In this document: positions 13,531-15,200 of the stretch, piece after piece
Position numbering within the stretch: position 1 is the first letter of the stretch
Layout: every line of letters begins with the position of its first letter
Source: Acidobacteriota bacterium
GTDB taxonomy: Bacteria; Acidobacteriota; Blastocatellia; RBC074
Length of the DNA: 15,200 bases
Assembly: GCA_022614735.1 (NCBI GenBank)
Contig: JAKEHZ010000013.1
Location: 1 to 15,200 of the forward strand
Direction: 5' to 3'
Made by a program: the position numbers and the translations under genes
Notes under the pieces: model-generated
Told to the model about the DNA's origin: nothing
The model's input: the letters and a program-made list of their open reading frames with translations, nothing else
Database searches by the model: none

Positions 13531-13669
13531 ACCGAAGAGAGAATACGAAACAAACGAAATAAACGAAACAAACGAAAAAGGGTGAGTTTCATTCATGCGA
13601 CGCATGAATGAAACTCACCCTTTTTCGTTTGTTTCGTTTATTTCGTTTGTTTCGTATTCTCTCTTCGGT
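13531..13669. repeat. Inverted repeat G, perfect 139-bp palindrome
   Basis: The arms 13531-13599 and 13601-13669 (69 bp each) are exact reverse complements around a single central base at 13600. The arm has an outer part ACCGAAGAGAGAAT, then four 9-bp units (ACGAAACAA, ACGAAATAA, ACGAAACAA, ACGAAAAAG; 13545-13580), then an inner GGTGAGTTTCATTCATGCG. It takes up over half of the 257-bp gap between the GH144-like gene and the Rieske gene. It could form a cruciform in DNA or a long hairpin in RNA. Confidence 0.97.
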
Positions 13670-13722
13670 TTGACGTAGTGCCCTCCACGGTTAACTTCTG
13701 ATCGGCTCCGGAGGTGCTTCTG

Positions 13723-15069
13723 TTAACCACGTTTGCCCTGCCGGAGCAGTCCCACCCGGCGCAGTGCATCTTCAGGTTCCGGGTTGCGCTTGAACCAGAG
13801 CCAGACGTTTCCGCTGCGGAGGTTTTCGGCGCTGAGCAGGATAATTCCCACATCAATGCCGATGACATCGGGATTGACCCAGCCGGTGTTGGGATTGAAA
13901 GCATCGGTGAAGCCATAGCGTCCATAAATCTTCTCTCCGAGTTTCTCTTTCATCTCACGCAGGGCGGGCACTGTGATCTCCGGCGCGAACATCAGCGACC
14001 CGCCCGCCGCACAGGGCACGACCGATCCATCGATCGGCCCCCGACGCGGCGGGCCTCCCCAGGCATGATACCCTTTCGCTGTGTCCGAGGCTGTGATCCC
14101 CCACATGTTCTCCGTATAACCCGGAAACTCTTTTGCCAGATCAAGACAGAATGCCCGATGTGCGCGCGTGGCGATCACGGAATTTTCAAAATAATCGACG
14201 GACGGCGGTTTGCTTTCGCGCCGTCCGCGAAAATCCACCCAGGCGTGCGAGTACTGATGAATGAAGAGCGGCGCGGGCGCACTCAAATATTTGTACTCAC
14301 CGTATGTGATCCAGTCGCGCTTCCAGGCGTACCACGACTCGGCCGGGATCGGATGCGTCGGCGAGCCGATGGCCAGCAGATAGAGCAGTGCGCTCTCGCT
14401 ATAATCACCCCAGCGATGTTGAATGAAGCCGCTTTCCGGTCGCCAGCCATGTGAGAGCAAATGCGGATGCCCGTTGAGCATCCATTGAAAATCGACCCTG
14501 TGGTAAATCTTCGTCGCTAACCGCACAATCTCCCTGTCGGTTTGAAAGTAACCCCGCGCCGTCAACACACCACCGAGCAGCAAGGTCGTGTCAATGGACG
14601 ATAACTCGCTCTTCCACTCGCGCTCTCCGGTCCGAACATTGACGAAGTGATAAAACCAGCCCTCTTTGTGCTCCTGCCGATCAGCAAAGAAACGTAACGC
14701 CGCCAGCACCCGCTCCCGCGCTTCCTGTTTACTGACCCAGCCTCGTTCCGCCGCAATACACCACGCAGTCAGGCCGAATCCCGTCGCGGCAATACTGGCG
14801 ATCTTGTTTTGCGCTTCACGATGCGGCGTGCCGTCAGTGCGCGCCCGATCTCGCACCAGGCCAGTCTGCGGATCAGCCTGCTCTTGAAAGAAGCGGAACG
14901 AACGGCGGGAGAGATCTTCGAGAAAAGTCGCCTCATCCGGCTTCAGACGATATGAGGCGGACGAACCGGATGAACGCTGCGCCGGGGCCGTGGCGACAGT
15001 TGCCGCGACTATGCAATACAACAGGAATAACTTAACCGCGCGCCTCAGGCGTTTTTCGAAGAAAAGCAT
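13723..15069 (-). CDS. Exported glucoamylase-family/GH144-like glycoside hydrolase (448 aa)
   Basis: It resembles the bacterial glucoamylase-like family (PF10091), which includes GH144 endo-beta-1,2-glucanases. Family signs are the opening LEDLSRRSFRFFQEQADPQ, followed by GLVRDRA, then ASIAATGFGLTAWCIA, SSIDTTLLLGG, a DYSESALLYLLAIG stretch and a C-terminal RYGFTDAFNP. Acidic residues Asp160 and Glu225 lie in conserved-looking positions and are candidate catalytic residues, but I cannot assign them with certainty. The N-terminus has a signal peptide (basic start, hydrophobic core 12-28) with a likely cleavage after APA at residue 30. No strong ribosome site precedes the ATG. It stands alone, flanked by the large palindrome downstream and a MITE-like copy upstream. 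It probably degrades an extracellular or periplasmic glucan. Confidence 0.88.
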   Translation of the reverse strand: MLFFEKRLRRAVKLFLLYCIVAATVATAPAQRSSGSSASYRLKPDEATFLEDLSRRSFRFFQEQADPQTGLVRDRARTDGTPHREAQNKIASIAATGFGLTAWCIAAERGWVSKQEARERVLAALRFFADRQEHKEGWFYHFVNVRTGEREWKSELSSIDTTLLLGGVLTARGYFQTDREIVRLATKIYHRVDFQWMLNGHPHLLSHGWRPESGFIQHRWGDYSESALLYLLAIGSPTHPIPAESWYAWKRDWITYGEYKYLSAPAPLFIHQYSHAWVDFRGRRESKPPSVDYFENSVIATRAHRAFCLDLAKEFPGYTENMWGITASDTAKGYHAWGGPPRRGPIDGSVVPCAAGGSLMFAPEITVPALREMKEKLGEKIYGRYGFTDAFNPNTGWVNPDVIGIDVGIILLSAENLRSGNVWLWFKRNPEPEDALRRVGLLRQGKRG

Positions 15070-15128
15070 AATGTTCTATCCATGACGCATTAACAGCTCC
15101 TGATGCTAACGGATTTTGTGGTTATCAA

Positions 15129-15200
15129 CTGATGTCGGGACACATTTTCAAATTTATGTTTCAGATCGTGAGACAAGGTGGAATACAAAAATGGCAAAGA
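15129..15200. mobile_element. Second MITE-like copy, cut by the window edge
   Basis: It starts CTGATGTCGGGACACATTTT and continues with GTTTCAGA, then AAGGTGGAATACAAAAA, in the same order as the right half of the element at 11580-11768 read on the minus strand. Only the first 72 bp are inside the window. It lies 60 bp upstream of the GH144-like gene. Confidence 0.75.

Noticed and set aside
13531..13669. CRISPR array or simple rho-independent terminator
   Set aside because: The 9-bp units are contiguous without spacers, so it is not CRISPR. The 69-bp AT-rich arms are far longer than a normal terminator stem.
13689..13728. GGTTAAC / GTTAACC inverted pair downstream of the GH144-like gene
   Set aside because: The arms are only 7 bp with a 26-nt spacer, and one overlaps the stop codon; this could easily arise by chance.
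15122..15151. Outward promoter from the MITE-like end (TTGAAA, 17 bp, TTGATA) driving the GH144-like gene
   Set aside because: The -35-like box and spacing are good, but the -10-like box matches the consensus at only two positions.

Overview
The window looks like bacterial chromosome with moderate GC, very probably from an Acidobacteriota-type organism (Blastocatellia-like). This is inferred from the gene mix: an ECF sigma factor paired with a zinc-finger/FecR anti-sigma, a DUF4097 lipoprotein, a secreted S9 peptidase, a GH144-like secreted glucanase, and many long intergenic inverted repeats. There is no rRNA or tRNA to fix the taxonomy. Every complete gene lies on the minus strand. The only plus-strand gene is a 43-codon 3' fragment at the left edge, converging on the last ABC permease.

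Layout in transcription order (right to left). 15069-13723: exported GH144/glucoamylase-family protein. 13465-11880: compact three-gene unit of Rieske ferredoxin, HAD phosphatase/mutase and DinB-like protein, with genes overlapping or almost touching. 11525-8248: ECF sigma factor followed 2 bp later by an unusually large (886 aa) membrane protein with an anti-sigma zinc finger, a FecR domain and a long extracytoplasmic part. 7963-123: a long co-oriented run of DUF4097 lipoprotein, ABC ATPase, S9 peptidase with an extra C-terminal domain, ABC-2 permease, second ABC ATPase and second ABC-2 permease. The ABC genes would form one or two export or envelope-maintenance transporters. The sigma/anti-sigma pair directly upstream may control them, but that is inference.

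The most unusual feature is non-coding. Every gap larger than about 90 bp contains a long inverted repeat, and most of these have arms built from short tandem repeats of 7, 8 or 9 bp. One is a perfect 139-bp palindrome (13531-13669) with a single central base. Three of them (near 8086-8232, 11769-11845 and 13531-13669) share a related 9-bp unit whose base changes are matched in the opposite arm. A separate 189-bp MITE-like element (11580-11768) has terminal inverted repeats, and a second copy enters the window at 15129-15200. No transposase, CRISPR array or RNA gene was seen.
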